In this document: piece by piece, positions 20,594 through 31,156 of the stretch
Position numbering within the stretch: position 1 is the stretch's first letter
Layout: each line of letters starts with the position of its first letter
NCBI GenBank assembly: GCA_020850475.1
Contig: JADZEO010000059.1
Location: 1 to 64,000, forward strand
Source: Bdellovibrionales bacterium
GTDB taxonomy: Bacteria; Bdellovibrionota; Bdellovibrionia; Bdellovibrionales; UBA1609
Length of the DNA stretch: 64,000 nucleotides
Direction of reading: 5' to 3'
The notes under the pieces: generated by a model
What the model saw: the letters and a program-made list of their open reading frames with translations, nothing else
The model's database searches: none
What the model was told of the DNA's origin: nothing
Position numbers and translations under genes: made by a program

Positions 20594-21300
20594 TGGCAAC
20601 AAAGTCAGACATCGAATGGACGGAAGTAACTTGGAATCCTTTAACGGGCTGTAACAAAATAAGTCCAGGGTGCAAGCATTGCTATGCAGAAAGAATGGCG
20701 AAGCGTTTAAAGGCAATGGGGCAGCACAATTATAGAAATGGATTTAAGCTAACGCTTCATCCACATACGCTCGGCTATCCGCTTCACTGGAAAACTCCTC
20801 GAATAATTTTCGTTAACTCAATGAGTGATTTGTTTCACAAGGATGTTCCAGACGACTTCATCGAAGATGTGTTCAGCGTAATGAATGAGGCGTCTTGGCA
20901 TCGATTCCAAGTATTAACAAAGCGAGCTGATCGGCTGTCCAAGATAAACAAAAAACTCAAATGGTCGAAAAACATTTGGATGGGCGTATCTGTTGAATCC
21001 AAGGAATATGTGGGAAGAATTGACGATCTAAGAAAGACGGACGCTGCGGTGAAATTTCTTTCGTTAGAACCGCTGCTTGGACCTCTTCCAAAATTAAATT
21101 TGAAGGGAATTGATTGGGTTATCGTTGGCGGTGAGTCCGGACCTGGCGCGCGTCCAATTGACCCTGCCTGGGTCAGAGACATTCGAGACCAATGCAAGAA
21201 GGCCAAGGTCGCTTTCTTTTTCAAACAATGGGGTGGGGTTTGGAAGAAGAGAACCGGGCGCGTGTTGGATGGCCGCACATGGGACCAGATGCCGAAGTAG
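20593..21300 (+). CDS. phage Gp37/Gp68-like (DUF5131) three-Cys protein
   Basis: [53 protein letters not shown]-like [21 protein letters not shown]. Confidence 0.88.
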   Translation: MATKSDIEWTEVTWNPLTGCNKISPGCKHCYAERMAKRLKAMGQHNYRNGFKLTLHPHTLGYPLHWKTPRIIFVNSMSDLFHKDVPDDFIEDVFSVMNEASWHRFQVLTKRADRLSKINKKLKWSKNIWMGVSVESKEYVGRIDDLRKTDAAVKFLSLEPLLGPLPKLNLKGIDWVIVGGESGPGARPIDPAWVRDIRDQCKKAKVAFFFKQWGGVWKKRTGRVLDGRTWDQMPK

Positions 21301-21388
21301 TGCGGACCGATCCACAAAAGACTTCGATACGAGATTGAGGAGCACGGACAATTTGAAATTTGAGTGAGATAAGAAAAGAGGACTGGGT

Positions 21389-23929
21389 ATGGCAATTAAC
21401 TTTGGCAAGCGCTCGCAGAGCAAACCTGTAGAGAAGGAATTAGATCCTTGTTTGATCTATGAAAAGCTCGACCGCCACGCAAGCAAGGGGCCATTAAGAA
21501 AGCCCGTCCAAGAGGCTGTGTTGACAGACTGGTTTAATAACTATCGCCAAAAAAGGGACGTAATTCTAAAGCTTCCCACTGGTGAGGGGAAAACAATTGT
21601 TGGTCTGCTCCTACTTCAATCTAAGCTGAATGAGGGCAAGAGTCCTTGCCTATATATTTGCCCCAACAATTACCTCGTGGATCAAGTGAAAAGCCAAGCG
21701 ACTGAGTTTGGTGTTCCATTTTGCGAGATTAAGAACGATGAATTGCCGGACGAATTTGTTAGCGGCGAAAAGATCCTAATTACTAACGCCCAGATGTTGT
21801 TCAATGGCCGCAGTACAAAATTTGGAATAGGAAGTAAATCTATTAACGTGGCCACGATTCTTTTGGATGATGCCCACAGTTGTATCGAGACAATTAAGTC
21901 TGCTTGTCGCTTTACAATAAAAAAAAATTCCGGCTGTTATGCCGAGCTTCTTGCTCTCTTCTCGGAGTCATTAAAGACACAAGGGTCGGGGACATTTGCC
22001 GATATTGAAAATGGAGAAACTGGCGCTCAAATTACGGTACCCTACTGGGACTGGCAGAATAAACACGATGATGTTGTAAAAGTCCTCTCAAAATTCAATC
22101 AAGCGAAGGATCAGTGCATTTGGTTTTCATGGGAGTTGTTGAAGGATGGCTTATCCAACTGTATCTGCATATTTTCTGGTAGCGAAATAGAAATTTCTTC
22201 CTATGCGCTTCCTTTGGAAAAGTTCGGTGGGTTTTTCAATGCGACTCATCGAATTTTTATGTCCGCGACGATTTCAGACGATTCATTTTTTATTCGCGAT
22301 TTGGGGCTTGATAAAGAAGCGGTAGAGCATCCGCTTACCTATGAGAAAAAGTGGTCGGGAGAAAAAATGATTTTGATCCCTTCTATGATTGGGGAGGAAT
22401 TAACTCGGGATGACATAATCAATTGGCTCGGCAAAGCCAAAGATACGGCATTTGGAATTGTAGCACTCGTTCCAAGTTTCGCGCATGCAGCCATCTGGGA
22501 AGCTTGCGGATCAATTGCGGTCAGATCTGATAATCTGAATGCTCATATTGAAAATTCAAAAAACGGAAAATTCCCCGCTCCGCTGGTAATGGCTTCGAGA
22601 TACGATGGGGTTGATTTACCCGACGCAATGTGCAGAGTTTTGATCATCGACTCCCGACCAATCAATGAGACTTTACTGGAGCGATATGTTGAAAAATGTA
22701 TTCCCGACAGCACTTACCTCAAAATCAAGATGGCTCAAACCATCGAACAAGGTCTCGGTCGTGCCGTTCGAAGTGAGAAAGATTTTGCCGTCGTTATTTT
22801 TATCGGAAGAGATTTGGTCAAACAGATTCGATACAAGGATTCTAGGCAATTCTTCTCTGTGCAAACTCGGAAGCAAATCGAAATCGGGCTGGATCTGGCA
22901 AAATTTGCCAAGGAGGATCGCAAAGAAGGGCAGAATGACATTGAGACTGTTAGAGCAGTCATGAACCAGTGCCTTCAGCGCGATGAGGGATGGAAAAACT
23001 ATTACGCAGAACAGATGAATCAAATTTCCGATGATAAAGTTACGCAAAAAAGGGTTGATGAGCTCATGACGCTTGAAAAGGAGGCGGAGTCTCTTTACGT
23101 CAGGGGAAGGGCCCTCGAAGCCCATACAACAATTCAGAAGTTATTGGATAAATTCGGACCATCCTTGTTGCAAGAAGAGCGTGGTTGGTACATGCAGATG
23201 ATGGCCCGCTATCTTTATCAAGTGGATAGGGCCAAATCTATGGCGCTTCAGATTGAGGCACACAAGATTAATAGGTCACTGTTGCTGCCACCTACAGGCT
23301 ATGAAGTATTGCGAATTTCTCTTACTTCGCAGGACCGAATAAGAAATATTAGGACTCGGGTCTCCAAATTTGAGACTTTTGAGAATCTTTTGGTTTACAT
23401 AGACGATGTTTTGTCGCGCCTTTCCTTTGGTAGCGATTCGGAAAAGTTTGAAAAAGCCGTCGATGATTTGGGCCAACTTTTAGGATACGAAACCGAGCGT
23501 CCCGACAAGAACTGGAAGTCTGGTCCCGATAATCTCTGGGCCCTCCGTGAGGGAGAGTACCTATTTATCGAATGCAAGAATGAAGTTTCGGAAAATCGAG
23601 CATGTATCGAGAAGGGAGAAACGGGCCAGTTCAACAATAATATTGCTTGGTACCATCGATACTATGCTGGGAATAAAACACATTACGCGATGATTATTCC
23701 GACAAAAAAAATAAATGTGAACACAGGCTTCAACGAGCACGTAAGAGTGATGAGAAAAGGGTCATTACGCTCATTAAAGTCTAAGTTCAGGGCCTTCGTG
23801 CTTTCGTTTAAGACGATAGACTTGAAGGATATTTCTGGAGAGTTTATCAACCAATCGCTGACTCAGCACGAGCTGACGACCGACAACATCGTTGCAAATT
23901 ACTTCGAGGACACAGTTCAGCAGAGATAA
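21389..23929 (+). CDS. DEAD/DEAH-type helicase with nuclease-like C-terminus
   Basis: LKLPTGEGKTIVGLLLLQ, ILLDDAHSC, QTIEQGLGRAVRSEKD; C-terminal DNLWALREGEYLFIECKNE. Confidence 0.75.
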   Translation: MAINFGKRSQSKPVEKELDPCLIYEKLDRHASKGPLRKPVQEAVLTDWFNNYRQKRDVILKLPTGEGKTIVGLLLLQSKLNEGKSPCLYICPNNYLVDQVKSQATEFGVPFCEIKNDELPDEFVSGEKILITNAQMLFNGRSTKFGIGSKSINVATILLDDAHSCIETIKSACRFTIKKNSGCYAELLALFSESLKTQGSGTFADIENGETGAQITVPYWDWQNKHDDVVKVLSKFNQAKDQCIWFSWELLKDGLSNCICIFSGSEIEISSYALPLEKFGGFFNATHRIFMSATISDDSFFIRDLGLDKEAVEHPLTYEKKWSGEKMILIPSMIGEELTRDDIINWLGKAKDTAFGIVALVPSFAHAAIWEACGSIAVRSDNLNAHIENSKNGKFPAPLVMASRYDGVDLPDAMCRVLIIDSRPINETLLERYVEKCIPDSTYLKIKMAQTIEQGLGRAVRSEKDFAVVIFIGRDLVKQIRYKDSRQFFSVQTRKQIEIGLDLAKFAKEDRKEGQNDIETVRAVMNQCLQRDEGWKNYYAEQMNQISDDKVTQKRVDELMTLEKEAESLYVRGRALEAHTTIQKLLDKFGPSLLQEERGWYMQMMARYLYQVDRAKSMALQIEAHKINRSLLLPPTGYEVLRISLTSQDRIRNIRTRVSKFETFENLLVYIDDVLSRLSFGSDSEKFEKAVDDLGQLLGYETERPDKNWKSGPDNLWALREGEYLFIECKNEVSENRACIEKGETGQFNNNIAWYHRYYAGNKTHYAMIIPTKKINVNTGFNEHVRVMRKGSLRSLKSKFRAFVLSFKTIDLKDISGEFINQSLTQHELTTDNIVANYFEDTVQQR

Positions 23930-23932
23930 GGT

Positions 23933-24109
23933 TTACTTCTGTTGTCCGACGAGCGAAAGGTTGAGCTGCTTCAAGCTAACGATCCCTTGGCGATGTGCCT
24001 TCACCGCCTCTTCCCTCATGGCCTGCGTGAGATCAATTAGCCCTCCGGTGAGGCCGACCACTAACGCCAGCTTCACCAGCCCTAAAACAATTCGTGCAAT
24101 TAAACTCAT
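23933..24109 (-). CDS. small single-TM protein, 58 aa
   Basis: MSLIARIVLGLVKLALVVGLTGGLIDLTQAMREEAVKAHRQGIVSLKQLNLSLVGQQK with strong SD CGGAGGTTCTT; below the ORF-track length cutoff. Confidence 0.5.
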   Translation of the reverse strand: MSLIARIVLGLVKLALVVGLTGGLIDLTQAMREEAVKAHRQGIVSLKQLNLSLVGQQK

Positions 24110-24336
24110 AAGAACCTCCGTTAAGTATGAGGCTCTTTGGACAAGGAAAAGTGGAAATGAACACCCGCGAAGGTCTGCGTCTGACTAAGACTTCAGTAAG
24201 ATTCTACTAAGACAACGACCGTGATTTTCTGTGATGATCCGTGATCGTCGTTTCGTTCTGACCCTGCTAACTCGTTGAAACCTTTGGTTTGTGATTTTCG
24301 CTACTTACGTTCTGAGCGACCGTCACTAGAGACTTA

Positions 24337-24429
<93 letters not shown>

Positions 24430-24601
24430 CAGGACAGGTCTGTCGACGAATTGTCGAACCCGTAAAAGATTCAATTTTTTAGCACCCTTAAGGGGTTCTG
24501 TCTAGATCGGAATCAAACCCTCCGGGGAATGGGAATTGCACTTCCGTGGGGGTTTTAGTGCAGTGGCTCGTCCAACGCAAATAGGCTGGGTTTTACCTCC
24601 G

Positions 24602-25858
24602 ATGGCTTCATATTTTCGACAATTTTTGTTGCTGGGACTGTGCTTGAGCCTCTTGCTTGGCCCCGCCCCTCTTGCCGTCGGTGCCGGCCCTTGCCAACGA
24701 GACAACGCCCGCCAAGAACGCCTCAAATCCTGGGCCGAGCGGGCCCGCAACCATCTTGAGGATCAGCTTGCACGCGTGCGCGAATGGAACCGGATTCATA
24801 TTGGGTGGACACGGGCTTTTGACCTCAATGCCTTTGATCGTCACCGCGACCAATTTGAAGCCAAACTCAAGTCTCTCATTCCTGACCCGCGTGCCGCGAC
24901 CACCGATTTCGATCCCTCCTCGGCCCGACTGAGGCTTTCTGAACGGGCCACGCCAGAGGAGAAACTGGCGTTTCTTGAGGCCGTAAGCTCCCACTTTGTC
25001 AGCAGCTCCCCGTCCAATCCACTTCGCGCCGAACGCATCCTCGACACCCGCTTGCGAGATTTTTTCGCTAAACGCCGCTTTTTTAAAAAACTCGACGACC
25101 TCAATTTTACCAAACTCAAAGTCACTCAGATGGAAGATCTCCTCGTTGACCTCTACACCCTACAAAACGGCGGCAACAATAATTTACCGACCAAAATAAG
25201 GGCGATGATTTGGGGCGTGTTACCTCTGAACGGTGATTTTTATGAGAGTTGGTATCGCGACGCCGTCACTAAACGCTTTTACGTTGAGGTCATGCGCTTG
25301 GGTTTAGAGGATGCCATGAACCGATTGAATATGCCTCTGCGTGAGCCCTTGGCCGCGTCGTTGCGACAAAACAAGATCTTTCGCCAGTTCGCCGGGACCG
25401 GAATCAGTGTTGCGCTCAATTGGTACATTCTCATTCCGATGGCCCACCTGTTTGGGTTTTTACATCTCCCCAACATCAATCTCTCCGAATGGCTCCCGAT
25501 CACGCGGGCGCTGCAAGCGGAACTGAGCAAAAACCCGCAACTCCTCGACGAAATCGTGCGCTCTGGGTTTCGTTATGAACTCGTTGAGTCGATGATCTCG
25601 ACTTACGGTCTTCAGCGCCACGGGCTGAGGGCCCGCTTTGATGTCATTTACCAAACCTTGCGTACCACCTATTTGGGGCTCGCCGTGCCGCCGGCACTTT
25701 ATTTTTTCATCGCTCAGTTCCTCCCCTTTGATCTCCCGCTGATCGACCAGATCATGGCTCATTGGGACCACCTGCGGTGGCAATTAATTCCCTGGCTGCT
25801 TCCCGAGTCAGGAACGGGCCGCGACCTCGATGAGCTCATTCGTCCGCCAAATTTTTAA
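24602..25858 (+). CDS. uncharacterised secreted/membrane protein
   Basis: Start shifted to MASYFRQFLLLGLCLSLLLGPAPLAVGAG (signal peptide). Confidence 0.65.
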   Translation: MASYFRQFLLLGLCLSLLLGPAPLAVGAGPCQRDNARQERLKSWAERARNHLEDQLARVREWNRIHIGWTRAFDLNAFDRHRDQFEAKLKSLIPDPRAATTDFDPSSARLRLSERATPEEKLAFLEAVSSHFVSSSPSNPLRAERILDTRLRDFFAKRRFFKKLDDLNFTKLKVTQMEDLLVDLYTLQNGGNNNLPTKIRAMIWGVLPLNGDFYESWYRDAVTKRFYVEVMRLGLEDAMNRLNMPLREPLAASLRQNKIFRQFAGTGISVALNWYILIPMAHLFGFLHLPNINLSEWLPITRALQAELSKNPQLLDEIVRSGFRYELVESMISTYGLQRHGLRARFDVIYQTLRTTYLGLAVPPALYFFIAQFLPFDLPLIDQIMAHWDHLRWQLIPWLLPESGTGRDLDELIRPPNF

Positions 25859-26058
25859 ACTCTCTCTTAACCCGTCTCCCTCCTTCGGCTGTCGACGGAT
25901 TTGACACTTAGGCAAGGCCTACTCTTTACTCTCTACACGACTCATCCCCAAAATTTTCAATCCCCGACTCCAATGACACTTACTGCTCGGGAGATGGCGC
26001 TCGAGTGTGATATGGGCCCTTAAAAGGGTGAGAGGTCCTACACGATAAAGGAGACGTT

Positions 26059-27408
26059 ATGATGGGGCGTAGTGTCCTTCGAATGGCGCTATTAATCGGG
26101 TTATGGGGCATGATCATTGGTGGCTCGGCGGCTCAGGCCGGAATGAGCTATCAGCGTGACGACAAAGAAGTGAATCTGCACATTCGCGACGGTGTTAACC
26201 GCTTGTGGTTCGAAGTGGAGATTCCCTTTCATGAAATGGGCGAATCTTCCAAACGCGTCGCCGCCGCGCGAGCGCTGTACTTTCTCAAACAAGACCTTCA
26301 GCAAATGTGGAAAGAGGGCAAGCTGCCGACGGCTCTTCATCAACTATTAGACTCGACCGTATCGATGGGCGAACTGCAGTACGACCAAATCTATGATCGC
26401 ATTCAGTCGGCTTCGGGCGCCAAAGTGCGCAAGGCGCTTGAGGAAGCCCTTCCTGGGATTTCTAAGACTGAACCCAGTCAACTCGGTGATGTCGATTGGT
26501 GGCGCCCGTCAGGCCTGCTGGTCGAAGTGGGCATTCGCGGCAGTGTTAAGCTGTCCTTTCTTAAAGGGCTCAGCGGCAACTTTACTCAAGTTGTTGTCCC
26601 CCAGTGCGTTCATCGCATCCGCAAGATTCCTCGCCAGGACGCCGAGAAGGACAAGGACCTGCAGTTAATGCTTCAGGATTACAAACCCAACGTACTTGAC
26701 CGCAGCTACAACATTATCTTGACCAAAATGTACGGTCGCCCCTGCACCGAAGACATCGGGGTTTTAATCAATCGAATCAAAGCTCACGAACCGGCCACTG
26801 ACATGGAGAACAACTTCTATGTGGTCGAAGAGGCCTATGTCCGCAGCGTTCGTCGTCTGATGTTTTGGGCCAACACGCAAGTCGGAAGCCGCAGCGATGC
26901 CTCTCCCGATGCCAAGCGCCCTTCCGTTCAAACCAAATTGCGAGCAGGCTTTGTCTACGGTCAACTCCGTCGCCCCGAGGAATTTGCCGGCGGTACGATG
27001 TCGTACTCAAAAACTTTCCAGTTGCCCGCGGCCACTCGTGAAAGAATCCGTAATTGGGTTTCTTCAAAGTTTCCGGGCAAGTTTCTCAATTTGATGAACT
27101 ATAGCTGGGGTTGGAACGGCAAGGTGGGGGCTTTGATTTGGAATGAGCGCTTCTTCCCGTACTTTTTGACCGGGCCAGAATTCGGGACTGAGATCAGTTC
27201 TAAAGGCGCGGTTCATCCCGGTACGGTCATGGATGTGCTCGAGCTTCTGAAGAACTCCGCAAATTCTGTGACTTCTGCCTATGATGGCCAGTCCGCCGGA
27301 AACACTCGTCAGGACCAAGTTTCTCTCGAGGAGTATGCTCAACAGCAAGCTCAACGGCGCAGCCAAACAGTTCCCCAGGAGCAAGCTCCCGGCGGGTCTG
27401 AACAGTAG
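26059..27408 (+). CDS. uncharacterised secreted protein
   Basis: Signal peptide LRMALLIGLWGMIIGGSAAQAG, SD AAAGGAG upstream. Confidence 0.7.
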   Translation: MMGRSVLRMALLIGLWGMIIGGSAAQAGMSYQRDDKEVNLHIRDGVNRLWFEVEIPFHEMGESSKRVAAARALYFLKQDLQQMWKEGKLPTALHQLLDSTVSMGELQYDQIYDRIQSASGAKVRKALEEALPGISKTEPSQLGDVDWWRPSGLLVEVGIRGSVKLSFLKGLSGNFTQVVVPQCVHRIRKIPRQDAEKDKDLQLMLQDYKPNVLDRSYNIILTKMYGRPCTEDIGVLINRIKAHEPATDMENNFYVVEEAYVRSVRRLMFWANTQVGSRSDASPDAKRPSVQTKLRAGFVYGQLRRPEEFAGGTMSYSKTFQLPAATRERIRNWVSSKFPGKFLNLMNYSWGWNGKVGALIWNERFFPYFLTGPEFGTEISSKGAVHPGTVMDVLELLKNSANSVTSAYDGQSAGNTRQDQVSLEEYAQQQAQRRSQTVPQEQAPGGSEQ

Positions 27409-27461
27409 ATTTAAAATTTCGCCAAGGGATACGCCAGTCGTAAGGGCGAAGCCAAAAAGGT

Positions 27462-27494
27462 AAAAAACCCGCGGGATACCGCGGGTTTTTTTTT
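27462..27494 (+). terminator. Rho-independent terminator
   Basis: AAAAAACCCGCGG-GATA-CCGCGGGTTTTTTTTT. Confidence 0.9.
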
Positions 27495-27547
27495 GCAATT
27501 TCACAAATTGAATATGGGAGGTCTCAGACGTTCTCGCCCACCCGTGA

Positions 27548-27802
27548 TCAAACTGGCAGTAAGGGGCGGAAGACGGTGACCAGCTTCTTAAGAATACTGC
27601 CCGAGCCTTCCAAATAGGTGAGAACCCAAATCATGGGGATGCCCAAGCCCAAAAACAAAACCGAAGTCAGGACGATCTCCTCAAAGTACTCAACCACCAA
27701 AAGGGCGATCAACAACCCGAGTGCGGTTCCTCCGGCAATTTGCATAAACAAAAGCATAACGCTTTCCCTTCTGCTAAGGCGCAATGACGCCAACGGAGCC
27801 AA
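27548..27802 (-). CDS. small two-TM membrane protein
   Basis: MLLFMQIAGGTALGLLIALLVVEYFEEIVLTSVLFLGLGIPMIWVLTYLEG; AtpI-like layout but not assigned. Confidence 0.5.
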   Translation of the reverse strand: MAPLASLRLSRRESVMLLFMQIAGGTALGLLIALLVVEYFEEIVLTSVLFLGLGIPMIWVLTYLEGSGSILKKLVTVFRPLLPV

Positions 27803-27898
27803 GAGTCCAAGATTTATGCCACCATTTCACTCTGAAAAATCGGGTGGTTAGCCTCTTCAAGAGCGCCGTATTTGCGGCCGTCCACCCGACGGCGAGGC

Positions 27899-28372
27899 TC
27901 ATATTTGGCGCCGTTGCCGAAAGAACTCTTTGAGAATTTGCCCGCAAGGCTCAGCTAAAATTCCACCTTCAACGACGGGCAAGTGGTTCAGGCGCTGATC
28001 GGAAAGGATCTGGTACAGAGAAGCCACCGCCCCAGCCTTGGGGTCCACCGCGCCGTAATAGACTCCGTCCAAGCGGGCACTCACAATCGCCCCGGCGCAC
28101 ATGATACAGGGCTCAAGGGTCACTAAGAGGTCACACCCGGTGAGCCGCCAGCGCCCCAGACGTGCCGAAGCCTGCTGAATAGCCAACACCTCGGCATGAT
28201 GGAGAGCCGAATGGTCGGTTTCCTTGCGATTAAAGGCCTCGGCGATGACCTGGTTTTCAAAGACGACAAGGGCCCCGACCGGCACCTCTCCCATAGCCCC
28301 TGCCTGGGCCGCCAGCTCGAGGGCTCTTCGCATCCATTTCTCTTTTGTTTCTAATGAGTTATCGTTTTTCAT
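27899..28372 (-). CDS. tadA: tRNA-specific adenosine deaminase TadA
   Basis: HAEVLAIQQA and PCIMCAGAIVSAR zinc motifs, VPVGALVV; ATG at 28372 preferred over track start 28708. Confidence 0.9.
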   Translation of the reverse strand: MKNDNSLETKEKWMRRALELAAQAGAMGEVPVGALVVFENQVIAEAFNRKETDHSALHHAEVLAIQQASARLGRWRLTGCDLLVTLEPCIMCAGAIVSARLDGVYYGAVDPKAGAVASLYQILSDQRLNHLPVVEGGILAEPCGQILKEFFRQRRQI

Positions 28373-28528
28373 TTCGCAGTCCGCCAGAGGCACCTGGCCA
28401 CCATCCTGTTCGATAATAGGGTTTGTCAAGCGGTGAATCATTTGATAATTCATTTCCTCTTTGCTGCAAGGTTTTAGCAGCCGGTCATTACATCGACCGC
28501 ATTCTCCGCGAAGGGCAGGTGATTTTCT

Positions 28529-28735
28529 GTGGCCATGATACGAGTTCGCGATAACGAAGCCTTTGAACAGGCCTTTCGTCGCTTCAAGAAGTCTTGTGAA
28601 AAATCCGGGATTCTCTCTGAAGTTAAGAAACGGGAACACTATGAAAAGCCCAGCGTACGCAAGAAGAAAAAGTCTGCGGCCGCCCGTAAACGTTTGATCA
28701 AAAAACAAAAGAAGACCTTTCGCGGGAGCTATTGA
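28529..28735 (+). CDS. rpsU: 30S ribosomal protein S21
   Basis: [42 protein letters not shown]... Confidence 0.93.
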   Translation: MAMIRVRDNEAFEQAFRRFKKSCEKSGILSEVKKREHYEKPSVRKKKKSAAARKRLIKKQKKTFRGSY

Positions 28736-28779
28736 TTAGCTCCCCGTTTCGCTAAAAATTTCTTTCGATGGAAGGGCCG

Positions 28780-29226
28780 ATGAGTCTGAAGGATAAAATT
28801 CTCTCTGACATGAAGGACGCCATGAAACAGAAAGACATGCCTCGTACTGAGGTGTTGCGCTTTCTCCAATCGGCCATCAAAAACAAGGAAATTGAACTCC
28901 GCCCGAATCAAATTACTGAGAGTGATGTTCTCGGCGTGATTAACAAACAAGTTAAACAGCGCAAAGAGTCCATCACTCAGTTTCAAGATGCCGGGCGGAA
29001 GGACTTGGTCGACAAAGAGAGCTACGAGCTCTCAGTATTAGAAACTTATTTGCCCAAACAAATGTCACGGGCGGATCTGGAAAAGATCGTCGGTGATATC
29101 ATCACAGCTATGAATGCCACCTCCGTTAAACAAATGGGCGCCGTCATGAAAGAGGTCCTGGCCAAAACGGCCGGGGCCGCCGACGGAAAACTCGTCAGCG
29201 AAGTAGTCAAATCGAAGCTCCAATAA
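28780..29226 (+). CDS. GatB/YqeY family protein
   Basis: MSLKDKILSDMKDAMKQKDMPRTEVLRFLQSAIKNKEIE...; between rpsU and dnaG. Confidence 0.9.
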   Translation: MSLKDKILSDMKDAMKQKDMPRTEVLRFLQSAIKNKEIELRPNQITESDVLGVINKQVKQRKESITQFQDAGRKDLVDKESYELSVLETYLPKQMSRADLEKIVGDIITAMNATSVKQMGAVMKEVLAKTAGAADGKLVSEVVKSKLQ

Positions 29227-29280
29227 GGCAGATGGGTCTTGATGACCTCGCTGTCTATGGGGGATGGGAGTGTTTCGGTT

Positions 29281-31152
29281 ATGCGTTTTTCTCAGGACTT
29301 TCTAGATAAAGTCCGCGACGCCAACAATCTGGTCGACGTGATCTCAAGGTACACTCAGCTGAACCGCGCTGGTGGCCGTTATGTTGGCCTTTGTCCTTTT
29401 CCTGATCATCGCGAAAAAACGCCGAGCTTTTCCGTGTCCGACACCCAGCAACTTTACTACTGCTTTGGCTGCAAAAAGGGCGGCAACATTTTTAAGTTTG
29501 TCGAAGCGATGATGGGCCTCAGTTTTCCTGAGGCCGTCGATTGGCTGGCTCGCCAGGCGGGAATCCCCATTCCTCAAGAGATGTACCAGCGCAGTGAAGC
29601 CGTCGTAGCCCACGCTCAAGAGCGTAAAGCCATGGCTGAAATCAACGAATTTGCCATTCAGTTTTTTGAGTCTGAGCTCAGACAGTCCGGCCCCTCGGCT
29701 CCGGTTAAAGAATATCTCAAAAAGCGTGGCCTTAATGACGAAACCATTAAAACTTTTCGGCTCGGTTATTCACCCAACGATTGGGAAAAGTTGTCTTCCC
29801 TACTGAAGGCCCGACGTGCACCGCTGAATTTGGCCGAGAAGCTCGGACTCATTCGCGCTCGGAGCCAGGGAGGCAACGGTTATTTTGACTTGTTTCGCCA
29901 CCGCCTGATGTTTCCTATTTTTTCTCTCGAGGGCAGTGGCATTGGTTTTGGTGGACGCGTTCTCGGCGAGGGTGAGCCCAAATACCTCAACAGTCCAGAG
30001 TCACCCTTGTTCCACAAGGGGCAAGTGTTTTACGGACTCTCTGAGACCGCCAAATTTATTCGCGCCCAAGATCAGGCGATTGTCGTCGAGGGCTACATGG
30101 ATTTGCTCGCACTCTACCAAGCTGGAATCAAAAACGTCGTCGCGCCCCTCGGTACGGCGCTCACCGAGGATCACGCCAAACTGCTCAAGCGTTTTACCAA
30201 GAACGTGATTGTCCTCTTTGACGGAGACCAAGCCGGACGTGATGCTGCCGAGAGGAGTTTGCCGATTCTACTCGGGGCTGGGGTTCTTCCGCGCGGCTTT
30301 ACTTTGCCGGACAAGATGGATCCCGATGATTTTGTGCGCACTCAAGGCGCTGAAGCTCTCAAAGGCAAGCTTGCTGAAGCACCCGAATTGTTTGTTTTGA
30401 TTCTCGATCAAGACGTTAAAGGATATCGCGGAACTTCAGCGGAAAAGGTCACCCTCATTGACAAAATGGCGCCCGTTTTAGCGACCGTGCCAGATTCGCG
30501 TTTGCGCGACTTGTACGTTGATGAAGTCGCCAGCCGACTGGGGGTCACGGGCGAATGGCTTAAAGAGGCCTTGGCCCAAAGTCGGGGCTCACAGCGCCCT
30601 GGCCTGCGAACAGCGAATAAAGCGGTGGAGGCGGTGCCCACGATGGAGTCGACCCCGCCCCCCGAAGTATCGATCATCAAACTGGGTGGAAAACGACCTA
30701 AAGCCGAGGAACTCTTAGTAAATTTAGCTTTGATGAAGCCGGATTATATGCGCCTAATTGTGGATCTCGGCGTGGTCCAGTTCTTTGCCCACGCGGGCCT
30801 CCGCGAGGTTCTTCAACGGGCCATCCTAATTCATGGACAAATGCCTAATGAATTTGATAAGTTAACGGCTTTGCTGGTTTCGCAGGTGGATTTGTCCGAG
30901 GTTCTCTTTCTTCATCTCGAGAATCACTTGGAAAATCTCAATTTAGAGGGGGCGCAAAAATTGATTGCCGACTGCAACCGCAAGGTTCAAGACGCTTTTT
31001 TGAAGTCCCAAAGCCGCCAGATTACCACCACCTTGCGGGGGCGCCCGGCGGCTGAGCAACTCGAAAAATTGGAACAAATAATGAATATGCATCGCCAACG
31101 GCGGGACCGCGGCAGTGAGCGGGACCCCAATTCGGGCGCATTCGGGAGCTGA
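29281..31152 (+). CDS. dnaG: DNA primase
   Basis: Zinc finger [72 protein letters not shown]-like [18 protein letters not shown]. Confidence 0.95.
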   Translation: MRFSQDFLDKVRDANNLVDVISRYTQLNRAGGRYVGLCPFPDHREKTPSFSVSDTQQLYYCFGCKKGGNIFKFVEAMMGLSFPEAVDWLARQAGIPIPQEMYQRSEAVVAHAQERKAMAEINEFAIQFFESELRQSGPSAPVKEYLKKRGLNDETIKTFRLGYSPNDWEKLSSLLKARRAPLNLAEKLGLIRARSQGGNGYFDLFRHRLMFPIFSLEGSGIGFGGRVLGEGEPKYLNSPESPLFHKGQVFYGLSETAKFIRAQDQAIVVEGYMDLLALYQAGIKNVVAPLGTALTEDHAKLLKRFTKNVIVLFDGDQAGRDAAERSLPILLGAGVLPRGFTLPDKMDPDDFVRTQGAEALKGKLAEAPELFVLILDQDVKGYRGTSAEKVTLIDKMAPVLATVPDSRLRDLYVDEVASRLGVTGEWLKEALAQSRGSQRPGLRTANKAVEAVPTMESTPPPEVSIIKLGGKRPKAEELLVNLALMKPDYMRLIVDLGVVQFFAHAGLREVLQRAILIHGQMPNEFDKLTALLVSQVDLSEVLFLHLENHLENLNLEGAQKLIADCNRKVQDAFLKSQSRQITTTLRGRPAAEQLEKLEQIMNMHRQRRDRGSERDPNSGAFGS

Positions 31153-31156
31153 TTTA

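Noticed and set aside
28373-28708. N-terminal extension of the TadA ORF
   Set aside because: Does not resemble TadA, overlaps the rpsU upstream region and start, and ATG 28372 gives a normal-length protein.
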